This document shows, piece after piece, positions 55,401 through 62,885 of a stretch of DNA of 64,000 nt. The notes under the pieces are model-generated. The model was not told the DNA's origin. It did no database searches and saw nothing but the letters and a program-made list of their open reading frames with translations. Position 1 is the first letter of the stretch; every line of letters begins with the position of its first letter. The stretch is from Sphingobacteriaceae bacterium (GTDB taxonomy: Bacteria > Bacteroidota > Bacteroidia > B-17B0 > Aurantibacillaceae): NCBI GenBank assembly GCA_016709575.1, contig JADJMM010000011.1:124001-188000 (forward strand), in the 5' to 3' direction. Made by a program: the position numbers and the translations under genes.

Positions 55401-55746
55401 TTAAAATAGCAAAAGCTTCGGGTAAAATTTCGTTTAAAACTTCTTCAATTTTTTTTGTGATATCAACTTCAATTGCATCAATCTCCTTGTATAATTCTTC
55501 TTTTGTATTTACATCCATATCAAGTTTTGCGTCTATCTCGGCGTTAATCCCGTCGATTTTAGCACGTTCTTCCTTGATATAATCTTGAATTTTTGCTTTT
55601 AAGTTTTGTGATTTAGCTCTCAACTCATTGTGGCTGATGTTAGCTAAAGTGGCGTAAATTTCATTGATCTCGCCAACAATTGGCTCAACATCTTTTACAT
55701 CTTTTTCAGACTTAGTACCGAATACTTTTTTAAGAAACCCAAACAT
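52459..55746 (-). CDS. secA: Preprotein translocase ATPase SecA
   Basis: This 1095-residue ATPase drives protein export through SecYEG. From ATG 55746 (MFGFLKKVFGTKSEKDV); a start at 55785 would add 13 residues and is not needed. Motifs: ISEMATGEGKTLVSTLP (Walker A), IVDEVDSVLIDDARTPLI (Walker B), NMAGRGTDIKLGPGV, RQLRGRAGRQGDPGSSQFF, and the C-terminal zinc-binding NDPCPCGSGKKYKNCHG. It is longer than E. coli SecA because of insertions, common in Bacteroidota. A -7 promoter box lies at 55774-55781. lnt follows 9 nt later. Confidence 0.96.
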   Translation of the reverse strand: MFGFLKKVFGTKSEKDVKDVEPIVGEINEIYATLANISHNELRAKSQNLKAKIQDYIKEERAKIDGINAEIDAKLDMDVNTKEELYKEIDAIEVDITKKIEEVLNEILPEAFAILKDTARRFKDNKELEVTASAYDTEFAKTLKHIEIRGNKAVWKNSWTAAGGEITWDMVHYDVQLIGGIVLHQGKISEMATGEGKTLVSTLPVFLNALAGRGVHLVTVNNYLAKRDSEWNAPLFQFHGLTVDCIDKHEPNTEERRLAYLADITYGTNNEFGFDYLRDNMARGVDELVQRKHNFAIVDEVDSVLIDDARTPLIISGPTPQGDKHEFNEFKPRVEKLVNAQKQYVLTCLTDAKRLFAEGKEKEAGMPLLRAYRGLPKNTALIKFLSENGVRALLQKTENYYMQDQNKEMPKIDAELYFVVDEKHNSVDLCEKGIDLITSSADDTKFFIIPNVGDEVADIEKNILDPKEKLVAKEAVMREFSIKSERIHTVNQLLKAYTVFEKDTEYVIDGGQIKIVDEQTGRIMEGRRYSDGLHQAIEAKENVKIEAATQTYATITLQNYFRMYNKLAGMTGTAETEAQEFWDIYKLDVVVIPTNRAISRKDEQDFVYKTKREKYNAVIEETAKLVAAGRPVLIGTTTVEISELLSRTLKLRGIKHNVLNAKLHQKEAEIVAEAGKAGTVTIATNMAGRGTDIKLGPGVKEAGGLAIVGTERHESRRVDRQLRGRAGRQGDPGSSQFFVSLEDNLMRLFGSERIASLMDRMGLQEGEVIQHSMITKSIERAQKKVEENHFGTRKRLIEYDDVMNAQRDVIYKRRRSALYGDRLSIDIANMLYEVSENIVTEYHSTRDYDGFTLECIKNFGVESPVDEKTFNSEREDEVTEKLFKTAQKQYALKVEAICETVFPTVRDVYTNPNNQYENIVTPFTDGVRGLQIMANLKKAYDSKGREMMLAFEKTVVLAMIDDSWKEHLRELDDLKQAVQNASLEQKDPLVIYKLESFNLFRDMIGRTSKNIVSFLMKGGLPVEDNKQQIQQAKFTQEQPKQKKEKLTETRDESEIQEQKEQQKVKQQPVRVETKVGRNDPCPCGSGKKYKNCHGQ

Positions 55747-55773
55747 AATTTTACCTCTAATTTTATAGGCTAC

Positions 55774-55781
55774 CAAAGGTA
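55774..55781 (-). promoter_or_regulatory. -7 promoter element for secA
   Basis: The minus strand reads TACCTTTG, a perfect TAnnTTTG, 27 nt before the ATG at 55746. No good -33 box is seen 19 nt upstream. Confidence 0.45.
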
Positions 55782-55924
55782 ACAAAAAAAGGGTACTATG
55801 GCGGGGAAAAAAGAGGTTTGATAACCAGTAAATTGGCTTTTTTTAACCAATTAAAAGGTAAACCCTACCAATTGTTGAATGTACTTTTTGTTTTGTGTAT
55901 AAAAGCCTATTTTTAGTGATACTT

Positions 55925-58882
55925 ATGCGCCACCCCTTTACCAAATATCTTCTGATATTAGTTCTATCGGTTAGTTCTGTTTTAAAAGCGCAGCAATTTT
56001 ACTTTAAAAATTATTCGGTTGAGAGCGGTTTGCCTTTTGTACAAGTGTATTGCATGTTTCAAGATAGTAAAGGGTATTTATGGAGTGGTGGCTATGGTGG
56101 TTTAAGTTGCTTTGATGGGAAATCGTTTATCAATTACTCTCCAAAAAATGGTTTAATCAACCATTACGTAAATGCTATTTGTGAAGATGATTCAGGAAAC
56201 ATTTACGCCGGTACTGTTGAGGGATTAAGTATACTCAAAAACAAAAAAATAATTGCGAATTACAATACAAAAAACGGACTGGTCATTAACACAATTAACG
56301 CTCTCTGCTTCAAAAAAAATGAAGGCGTTTATATTGGAACTACTAAAGGATTGCTTTGTTTTAAGGATGGCAAATTTTCAACATTCAGTGATTTCGATAA
56401 ACGTGATATTAAGTGTTTAAAGAGTATTGACGGCATTTTGTGCATTGGTACATCTAATGGCTTGTTTTATTTTGACAGGAACAACAAAACTATCAGAAAA
56501 CAAGAGGGTTTAGATAACAATAACATTAATTGTATTGCCTACTCTCCTGGCGATTCTTCATTACTAGTAGGAACAAACAGAGGTTTTTCCATCATTAAAA
56601 AAACTCAGTCTAAACCTTACAATTATCACATTGAAAACGGTTTAATTGACGAAAACATTTCTTCTATTTATTGCTCCGATGTAAACCGCATTTGGGTAGG
56701 CTCCGGTAGCGGACTGTTAAAATTTGACGGGAAAGAATTTTCGTTTTATAATATTTACAACGAAAACAATTCAAACCACATCCGGTGTATATTAAAAGAT
56801 ACTGAAGGAAATTTGTGGCTCGGAACACACACAGGTTTATTCCGTTACCGGGATAATGCTTTTTCGAGTTTTAAAAATGGTGGTCTTGCCAATGCCATGG
56901 TGTTCCAAATTTTCAGAGACAAAAAAAATGATTTATGGTTTTGTACTGAAACGGGTGTGTTTAGATATTCGCAAGGCTTCTTCAACTTAATAAGCACAAA
57001 AGATGGTCTTGCCGATAATTATTGTGTTGTAGGTTTAGAAGATGATGACGGCACTATTTGGTTGTGTTCCAATAAAGGCATTAGTTGGTATAAAAATGGT
57101 AGTATAAAAAATTTCACTACACAACAAGGATTTAAATTAACGACCCCTATAAGTGTTATTTACAAAGACAAACAAAATACCATTTGGGTCGGCGGAAAAG
57201 ACGGTGTGGTTGCTTTCAAAAAAAATAATGGCTCGTATGCACCAACGTATTATATGATGCCTGAACTCACACAAGAATGGGGCGTTACTGCTTTTGTTGA
57301 AGATAATAATGGCGCACTTTGGCTAGGCACTTCCGCAGAAGGCTTGTATAAATTAGAGAACAATACTTTCGTACAAAAAAATTCTACCTTAAACATCAAA
57401 CCAAGTTCTTTCTTCACTTTGCTTTGCGATAAAAACAATGTGTTGTATGGCGCTACTTTAAATGGATTGTGGATTTATGATCAAATGAACAATACACAAA
57501 AAATTATTTCAGAAAAAGAAGGCTTGAATTCAGAATTAATTTATTCTTTAAAATTTACAGATAATGAAAATGGCATTTGGATTGGAACCAATCAAGGCAT
57601 AAATAAACTAGATTTAAATAAATACCGTTCATCAAAAAGTATCGACATTGCCGCGTTTGGAAAAGCAGAAGGTTTTAGTGGTGTTGAATGTAATTCGTAT
57701 GGCATATGGGAAGATAAAGACAGCACACTTTGGTTTGGAACTGTTGGTGGAATTATAAAATACCAACCCAATGCTTTTAAAAGAAATACACTTGAATCTA
57801 AAACTTATATCACTTCTATTAAATTACAAAACGAAGACACCACATTAAGCAGCGGCGTTCTTCTTCCTTACAACTACAATAACATTACATTTTATTACAG
57901 AGGCATTTCATTAACCAATCCGGATCGTGTTCGTTACATGAAAATGTTGGAAGGATTAGAAACAAAATGGTCAGAACCGAATACAGAAGATTACAGTAAA
58001 TATGGAAATTTAGCGCCGGGAAAATATACTTTTAAAGTAAAGAGTTGCAATAGCGAAGGGGTTTGGAATACAGAAGCTGTTGTTTTTGAATTTGAAATTA
58101 AGACCCCCTACTTTAAAACCTGGTGGTTCATTTTTTCAATGATAGGATTAGCCAGTGCTTTAATTGTTGCCGTATTCCAGATTCGTGTACAAAACATCCG
58201 TAAAAAAGAAAAAGCTGATTTTGATAGAAAAGTTGAAATTTCGAAAGTAGAATTAAAAGCATTGCGAGCACAAATGAATCCGCACTTTGTTTTTAATTCT
58301 TTAAACTCTATTCAGCATTATATTTTAAACAGTAAGAGTAACGAAGCTGCTAAATACTTAAATAAGTTCGCCAAGTTAATCCGTATCATTTTAAGCAATT
58401 CCGAAAAAGCAATGGTGACGGTTAATGAAGATGTGGAATCTTTAAATCTTTATCTTGAATTAGAATCGATGCGCTTTGATGGGAAATTTGATTACACTAT
58501 TAATGTAGATAAAAGCGTGGATGGCGATTATGATGAAATTCCACCGATGTTAATGCAGCCGTATATTGAAAATGCTATTTTGCACGGCTTGAATCCAAAA
58601 GAAACTAAAGGCCATTTAAAAATTGATATTTTTATAAAAAACAATTACATTGTGTGTAGAATTACCGATGATGGAATTGGACGTGTGAAGTCGGGAGAAA
58701 TAAAACGCACCACGCCTGGCAATTTACACAAATCATTAGGCATGAAAATTACAAGCGAAAGAGTGAGAATTTTAAATGACATAAATAAATCTGACCTCAG
58801 CGTTTCGGTTACTGATATGCAAGATGCAAATGGTAATTCAAACGGAACGATGGTTGAAATATACATTCCACATTTTAATTAA
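55925..58882 (+). CDS. Hybrid propeller sensor with LytS-type histidine kinase
   Basis: This protein of about 985 residues has a signal peptide, then about 14 blade-like Reg_prop repeats: FVQVYCMFQDSKGYLWSGG, then repeated EDxxGNxWxGT-type units (KDTEGNLWLGTHTGLF, DKKNDLWFCTETGVF, WEDKDSTLWFGTVGG). A Y_Y_Y domain follows (LEGLETKWSEPN...LAPGKYTFKVKS), then one transmembrane helix, and a LytS-type kinase with the phospho-His in LRAQMNPHFVFNSLNSIQHY (His787) and ATP-lid motifs (MLMQPYIENAILHGL, DDGIGRVKSG). There is no receiver or DNA-binding domain in this protein. It senses a periplasmic signal and hands phosphate to the next gene. A start at 55895 would be in frame but lies nearer the promoter region. 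Confidence 0.9.
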   Translation: MRHPFTKYLLILVLSVSSVLKAQQFYFKNYSVESGLPFVQVYCMFQDSKGYLWSGGYGGLSCFDGKSFINYSPKNGLINHYVNAICEDDSGNIYAGTVEGLSILKNKKIIANYNTKNGLVINTINALCFKKNEGVYIGTTKGLLCFKDGKFSTFSDFDKRDIKCLKSIDGILCIGTSNGLFYFDRNNKTIRKQEGLDNNNINCIAYSPGDSSLLVGTNRGFSIIKKTQSKPYNYHIENGLIDENISSIYCSDVNRIWVGSGSGLLKFDGKEFSFYNIYNENNSNHIRCILKDTEGNLWLGTHTGLFRYRDNAFSSFKNGGLANAMVFQIFRDKKNDLWFCTETGVFRYSQGFFNLISTKDGLADNYCVVGLEDDDGTIWLCSNKGISWYKNGSIKNFTTQQGFKLTTPISVIYKDKQNTIWVGGKDGVVAFKKNNGSYAPTYYMMPELTQEWGVTAFVEDNNGALWLGTSAEGLYKLENNTFVQKNSTLNIKPSSFFTLLCDKNNVLYGATLNGLWIYDQMNNTQKIISEKEGLNSELIYSLKFTDNENGIWIGTNQGINKLDLNKYRSSKSIDIAAFGKAEGFSGVECNSYGIWEDKDSTLWFGTVGGIIKYQPNAFKRNTLESKTYITSIKLQNEDTTLSSGVLLPYNYNNITFYYRGISLTNPDRVRYMKMLEGLETKWSEPNTEDYSKYGNLAPGKYTFKVKSCNSEGVWNTEAVVFEFEIKTPYFKTWWFIFSMIGLASALIVAVFQIRVQNIRKKEKADFDRKVEISKVELKALRAQMNPHFVFNSLNSIQHYILNSKSNEAAKYLNKFAKLIRIILSNSEKAMVTVNEDVESLNLYLELESMRFDGKFDYTINVDKSVDGDYDEIPPMLMQPYIENAILHGLNPKETKGHLKIDIFIKNNYIVCRITDDGIGRVKSGEIKRTTPGNLHKSLGMKITSERVRILNDINKSDLSVSVTDMQDANGNSNGTMVEIYIPHFN

Positions 58883-58888
58883 ATTATT

Positions 58889-59638
58889 ATGATAAAAGCA
58901 TTAATTATAGAAGATGAACAAAAAAGCCGCGAGATGCTGGCGATGTTAGTTCAACAAAACTGTCCTAATTTACAATTGTTAGGCAGCGCCAAAAATGTAC
59001 ACGAAGGTGTTGAGATGATAAATTCATTGAAGCCTGATTTAATTTTCTTAGATATTCAAATGCCCGATGGAACAGGTTTTGATTTATTAGAACAAGTTCA
59101 GGATAAAAAATTTGAAATTATTTTCACAACGGCAACTGACAAACACGCGTTAAAAGCAATTAAATATAGCGCTTGCGATTACTTATTGAAGCCATTAGAT
59201 ATTGACGAGTTAAAACAAGCGGTTGATAAAGTTTCAAATAAAAACAACCTCGCTCCAACAATGGAGAATTTACAATTCTTAATTCAGCATTTGAAAAAGG
59301 CGGATGACACTTATCAAAAAATCACTTTGCCAACCGGAAACGCCTACGAAATCGTTAACATAAAAGACATTATTCGTTGCGAAGCTGACGCAAGTTACAC
59401 TCACTTTCATTTAGTGGGCGGAAAAAAATTAATGGTATCCGCCAGCTTAAAACATTACGAAGATTTATTGCCTGAACATGAATTCATCCGTGTTCACCAT
59501 CAGCACTTAATAAACATGAATCACGTAACACGTTATTTAAAACAAGATGGCGGTTATGCTGTGATGAGCGATGGAACTCAAATTGAAATTTCAAGAAGGA
59601 AAAAAGATGCGTTCATGGAACGTTTGAATAAGGTGTAA
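58889..59638 (+). CDS. LytTR-family response regulator
   Basis: This 249-residue protein has a receiver domain (Asp8/Asp9 in IIEDEQKSR, phospho-Asp55 in LIFLDIQMPDGTG, Lys in DYLLKPLDI) and a C-terminal LytTR DNA-binding domain (YQKITLPTGNAYEIVNI, EADASYTHFHL, FIRVHHQHLINM, ISRRKKDAFMERL). It starts 6 nt after the sensor stop, so the pair is one operon. It is expected to bind direct repeats upstream of its targets. A degenerate hairpin element pair lies after it, before hsp20. Confidence 0.93.
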   Translation: MIKALIIEDEQKSREMLAMLVQQNCPNLQLLGSAKNVHEGVEMINSLKPDLIFLDIQMPDGTGFDLLEQVQDKKFEIIFTTATDKHALKAIKYSACDYLLKPLDIDELKQAVDKVSNKNNLAPTMENLQFLIQHLKKADDTYQKITLPTGNAYEIVNIKDIIRCEADASYTHFHLVGGKKLMVSASLKHYEDLLPEHEFIRVHHQHLINMNHVTRYLKQDGGYAVMSDGTQIEISRRKKDAFMERLNKV

Positions 59639-59648
59639 ACAAAAAACC

Positions 59649-59714
59649 TTGACAAACTCAGAATGACTTTCAACCCTTAAACCTAAATTGTCATCCTGAG
59701 CTTGCCGAAGGGCC
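59649..59714. repeat. Two degenerate hairpin elements
   Basis: TTGACAAACTC at 59649-59659 and GAGCTTGCCGA at 59698-59708 are diverged cores in opposite orientation. Only the second keeps some arm pairing (CATCCT/AGGGCC, three pairs plus a wobble). The short runs GAATGAC and GTCATCC between them pair with each other. Confidence 0.5.
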
Positions 59715-59726
59715 AACTTCACATTC

Positions 59727-60182
59727 TTAATCAACGATTATTTGTCGCTTTGCATTTTGTTTAGCTTCTTCTTTTTTAGCAATACTTACGCTTAACACAC
59801 CATTATTGTAAGAAGCATTAATTTTTTCGGCATCCGCAATTTCAGGTAATGTAAACGAACGTTTAAATGAACCGTAGTGGAATTCTCTCTTCGTTACTTT
59901 ATCTTTCTCTTCTACCTTTTCTTCTTTACGTTCACCACTTACAACCAACATGTCGTTCTCGACTTCAATATTAAAATCTTTTTTGTCGAGACCCGGCACT
60001 GCTAAATCAATTTTGTAATCCTTTTCGCGTTCCATAATATTTACTGCGGGCATCCAACTTACTTTTTCTTCTTTTAATAGATTATCAAATACATCGTTAA
60101 AGAAGTTTGGAAAATCCATTCTGCTGTTTTGTGGGAACATGCTATCAAAGCTGTTTCCGTTCTTAAATTTTACAAGTGTCAT
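59727..60182 (-). CDS. Small heat-shock protein Hsp20
   Basis: This 151-residue alpha-crystallin-type chaperone starts MTLVKFKNGNSF. The crystallin domain includes WMPAVNIMEREKDYKIDLAV, PGLDKKDFNIEVENDMLVVS, GERKEEKVEE, and FHYGSFKRSFTLPEI with the typical NGVLSVSIAKKEE. The C-terminal RQIIVD carries an I-x-I-type tail. It binds unfolding proteins without ATP. It is a single gene with a long 5' leader region (60183-60687) that holds several hairpins. Confidence 0.93.
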   Translation of the reverse strand: MTLVKFKNGNSFDSMFPQNSRMDFPNFFNDVFDNLLKEEKVSWMPAVNIMEREKDYKIDLAVPGLDKKDFNIEVENDMLVVSGERKEEKVEEKDKVTKREFHYGSFKRSFTLPEIADAEKINASYNNGVLSVSIAKKEEAKQNAKRQIIVD

Positions 60183-60226
60183 AATTTCTATTTTTTATAG
60201 GTTAAACTTTTAGTTTTATTTTTAAA

Positions 60227-60242
60227 GGAATCTGCAGATTCC
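60227..60242. promoter_or_regulatory. 16-bp perfect palindrome upstream of hsp20
   Basis: GGAATCTGCAGATTCC reads the same on both strands. It lies 45 nt upstream of the hsp20 start, a suitable place for a dimeric regulator. The regulator is not known. Confidence 0.4.
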
Positions 60243-60510
60243 CTGGTATAGGTATATCAAAGGCCATTCCAAGGCGATTTTTAACAAATTTTTACGCCAA
60301 AACGACTTGAATCTGTAATTTTTACTGAAAGAATTTCCGAAACGCGGTTAAAAAGCAGACAATCCCGCGAGGTCCAACCTTAAACCACTTATAAAGAAAA
60401 ACCCGCCAGTTGTAAAGCAGGTGTTTTTTTCGGCTTAAAGCGGTTGTAAATTTACTATACGTTCTTTGCTAAGGGTTTTTGTTTAGTTTATACACTAAAC
60501 CTTAAATAGA

Positions 60511-60549
60511 GCCATCAATATGATTCGCGGGGATGTTCATATTGATGGC
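60511..60549. terminator. Strong 13-bp hairpin
   Basis: GCCATCAATATGA (60511-60523) pairs perfectly with TCATATTGATGGC (60537-60549) around TTCGCGGGGATGT. The plus strand continues TTCTTTATTTTC. It is stronger than most terminators here and could end an unseen plus-strand transcript or be the end of a small RNA. Confidence 0.45.
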
Positions 60550-60616
60550 TTCTTTATTTTCTAAAATCTCATTTCACTTTTTTGCCATCCCGAAGGTATC
60601 GGGACTCAAAAACACA

Positions 60617-60647
60617 AAATCCCACCAAAAAATATTTAGTGGGATTT
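60617..60647 (-). terminator. Terminator-like hairpin after slyD
   Basis: AAATCCCAC (60617-60625) pairs with GTGGGATTT (60639-60647). On the minus strand it is followed by T-rich TTTTGTGTTTTTG, as expected for the end of the slyD transcript. Confidence 0.6.
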
Positions 60648-60650
60648 CGG

Positions 60651-60668
60651 TCCCGATAGCTATCGGGA
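60651..60668. repeat. 18-bp perfect palindrome TCCCGATAGCTATCGGGA
   Basis: A perfect palindrome between slyD and its terminator. Diverged relatives lie at 60588-60604 and at 995-1014, so it is a second small dispersed element family. Confidence 0.65.
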
Positions 60669-60687
60669 TTATTTTTGTGAAGATATC

Positions 60688-61200
60688 TTAATGATGATGC
60701 CCGTGCGGACCATGAACATGTCCGTGATCTAATTCTTCTGCTGTAGCATCTCTTACTTCTAATACTTCACCAACAAAATGCAAATCATGTCCCGCTAAAG
60801 GATGATTAAAATCCATGGTAACATGTGCTTCTGCAATTTCAATTACTTTACCAATTAATTGGTTTCCGTCTTGATCGTGCATCGCGATATCTTCATTTAA
60901 TTTAACGCGCGCATCATCAAATTTACCGTCAACTATAAATGCTTCTTTATTTACTTTTACTACGTAATCTTTTTCTACCAAGCCATAACCTTTTGCGGCT
61001 TCAATTCTGAAATCAAACTTATCGCCTTTTTGTTTTCCTACTAAGTTAGCTTCGAAATCAGGTAATAATTGTCCGAACCCGAATAAAAAAACAAATGGAT
61101 GTTCAACACTTGTTTGCTCAACTAATTCTTCCGGTCCGCCGTTTTTGTGTGCAGTTAAATGGTAGTTAACTGATACTGCTTTGTCTTCTGCTATTTTCAT
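60688..61200 (-). CDS. slyD: SlyD-type FKBP peptidyl-prolyl isomerase
   Basis: This 170-residue protein has the SlyD layout: an FKBP domain with an inserted chaperone (IF) domain. VSVNYHLTAHKNGGPEELVE, FLFGFGQLLPDFEANLVGK and the inserted segment before the last strand (FDFRIEAAKGYGLVEKD) fit it. The C-terminus is His-rich (HGHVHGPHGHHH), which binds Ni or other metals in SlyD, as in E. coli. It is expected to be cytoplasmic, a folding helper. It is a single gene, 62 nt after the ALDH7 stop. Confidence 0.93.
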   Translation of the reverse strand: MKIAEDKAVSVNYHLTAHKNGGPEELVEQTSVEHPFVFLFGFGQLLPDFEANLVGKQKGDKFDFRIEAAKGYGLVEKDYVVKVNKEAFIVDGKFDDARVKLNEDIAMHDQDGNQLIGKVIEIAEAHVTMDFNHPLAGHDLHFVGEVLEVRDATAEELDHGHVHGPHGHHH

Positions 61201-61261
61201 TTGTTTTAAGTTTATTTCTCACAGAGACCGCAGAGCCGCCTTGAGAATGGTTATTATTATT

Positions 61262-62788
61262 TTAATTAAGATCGAATTTTATACCTTGTGCTAATGGTAA
61301 TTTATTGCTGTAGTTGATTGTATTAGTTTGACGGCGCATGTATGCTTTCCAACTGTCAGATCCGCTTTCACGTCCTCCACCGGTTTCTTTTTCTCCACCA
61401 AACGCTCCGCCAATTTCAGCACCTGAAGTTCCGATGTTTACGTTTGCAATTCCACAATCACTTCCGTTAGCTGATAAGAATTGTTCTGCTTCACGCATGT
61501 TTAAGGTCATGATAGATGAAGATAGACCTTGCGGTACACCATTTTGCATCGCAATCGCTTCATCTAATGTTTTATATTTCATGATGTATAATACCGGTGC
61601 AAATGTTTCGTGTTGTACAATTTCAAAATCATTTTTTGCTTCAGCTATTGCAGGTTTTACATAACATCCGCTTTCGTAACCTTTACCTTCTAAAACTCCA
61701 CCCGGAACAATAATTTTTCCACCTTCAGCAATTACGCGCTCTAATGCACTCATGTAATTCTTTACAGCGTCTTTATCAATAAGCGGACCAACATGATTAT
61801 TTTGATCTAAAGGATTTCCAATCTTTAATTGTCCGTATGCTTTTACTAAGCGCTCTTTAAATTTATCGTAAATGCTTTCATGAATAATTAAACGACGGGT
61901 TGTAGTACAACGTTGTCCGGCTGTACCTACTGCACCAAACACTGCGGCAGTTATAGCAATTTCCTGATCTGCATCAGGCGTAATGATAATTGAATTGTTA
62001 CCACCTAACTCTAATAAAGAGCGACCGAAACGTTCTGCTACTTTAATACCAATTTGTTTTCCCATACGGGTTGAACCTGTTGCGCTAACTAATGGCACGC
62101 GGGTATCAGCCGTCATAAATTCACCAACAGTATAATTACCATTAATGATACAAGAAATTCCTTCCGGTAAATTATTTTCTTTTGCTACTTCATTCCAAAT
62201 ATTCTGACAAGCGATTGAACACAAAGGTGTTTTTTCAGATGGTTTCCAAACACAAACATTTCCACTGATCCAAGCTAAAGCTGTATTCCAACTCCAAACT
62301 GCAACCGGGAAATTAAATGCACTTACAATACCAACAATTCCTAATGGATGCCATTGCTCGTACATACGATGTGAAGGGCGCTCGCTGTGCATAGTTAAAC
62401 CATACAACTGACGAGATAAACCAACTGCGAAATCACAGATGTCAATCATCTCTTGCACTTCACCTAAACCTTCTTGTAATGATTTTCCCATTTCGTAAGA
62501 AACCAATTCACCTAAAGGTTGTTTTTTAGCACGTAATTTATCTCCGAACTGACGAACATATTCACCACGTTTTGGCGCCGGAATATTTCTCCAATATAAA
62601 AATGCATCAGATGCAGTTTTAATTAATTTGTCGTAATCCTGTTTAGTAGCAGTTTTTACTTTACCGATTAATTTGCCGTCGACAGGGCTATACGATTCAA
62701 TAACTTCACCATTCGAAAACCAGTTTTGTCCGGTTGAACAGCCATCGTTTGTTTCTTTAAGTCCGAGTGTTTTTAATGTTTTTTCCAT
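61262..62788 (-). CDS. ALDH7-type aldehyde dehydrogenase
   Basis: This 508-residue NAD-dependent aldehyde dehydrogenase has the active Cys in GTAGQRCTTTRRL, the catalytic Glu in LLELGGNNSIIITPDAD, and the NAD motif GSTRMGKQIG. The subfamily signature GAEIGGAFGGEKETGGGRESGSDSWK (broken here for length) and YEQWHPLGIVGIVSAFNFPV place it in ALDH7 (antiquitin), which oxidises L-2-aminoadipate-6-semialdehyde/piperideine-6-carboxylate in lysine breakdown. The exact substrate is inferred from the subfamily. The gene is monocistronic. Confidence 0.9.
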   Translation of the reverse strand: MEKTLKTLGLKETNDGCSTGQNWFSNGEVIESYSPVDGKLIGKVKTATKQDYDKLIKTASDAFLYWRNIPAPKRGEYVRQFGDKLRAKKQPLGELVSYEMGKSLQEGLGEVQEMIDICDFAVGLSRQLYGLTMHSERPSHRMYEQWHPLGIVGIVSAFNFPVAVWSWNTALAWISGNVCVWKPSEKTPLCSIACQNIWNEVAKENNLPEGISCIINGNYTVGEFMTADTRVPLVSATGSTRMGKQIGIKVAERFGRSLLELGGNNSIIITPDADQEIAITAAVFGAVGTAGQRCTTTRRLIIHESIYDKFKERLVKAYGQLKIGNPLDQNNHVGPLIDKDAVKNYMSALERVIAEGGKIIVPGGVLEGKGYESGCYVKPAIAEAKNDFEIVQHETFAPVLYIMKYKTLDEAIAMQNGVPQGLSSSIMTLNMREAEQFLSANGSDCGIANVNIGTSGAEIGGAFGGEKETGGGRESGSDSWKAYMRRQTNTINYSNKLPLAQGIKFDLN

Positions 62789-62885
62789 AATAAAATAAAA
62801 GGAGCGTAAATGTACGAATTATTCAAGGATTTATTATTTAAAATTCAAAGATTCTATATAGGCGTTTTATTGCTATTTTTACTTT

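Larger units (their letters stand above)
60183..60687. other. 505-bp intergenic region with several hairpins, no gene seen
   Basis: No credible gene lies here. Visible structures: palindrome GGAATCTGCAGATTCC (60227-60242); an imperfect hairpin AAAAACCCGCC...GGTGTTTTT (about 60398-60427) with a T run; hairpin GTTTAG...CTAAAC (60481-60500); a 13-bp perfect stem (60511-60549); TCCCGA...TCGGGA (60588-60604); a terminator-like stem (60617-60647); and the palindrome at 60651-60668. Several of these could be regulatory for hsp20 (upstream of its start) or terminators for slyD. A small RNA is possible but not shown. Confidence 0.6.

Noticed and set aside
60340..60380. tRNA or tmRNA 3' end suggested by CAATCCCGCGAGGTCCAACC
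   Set aside because: No T-arm GGTTCRA and no matching acceptor or anticodon stem upstream.
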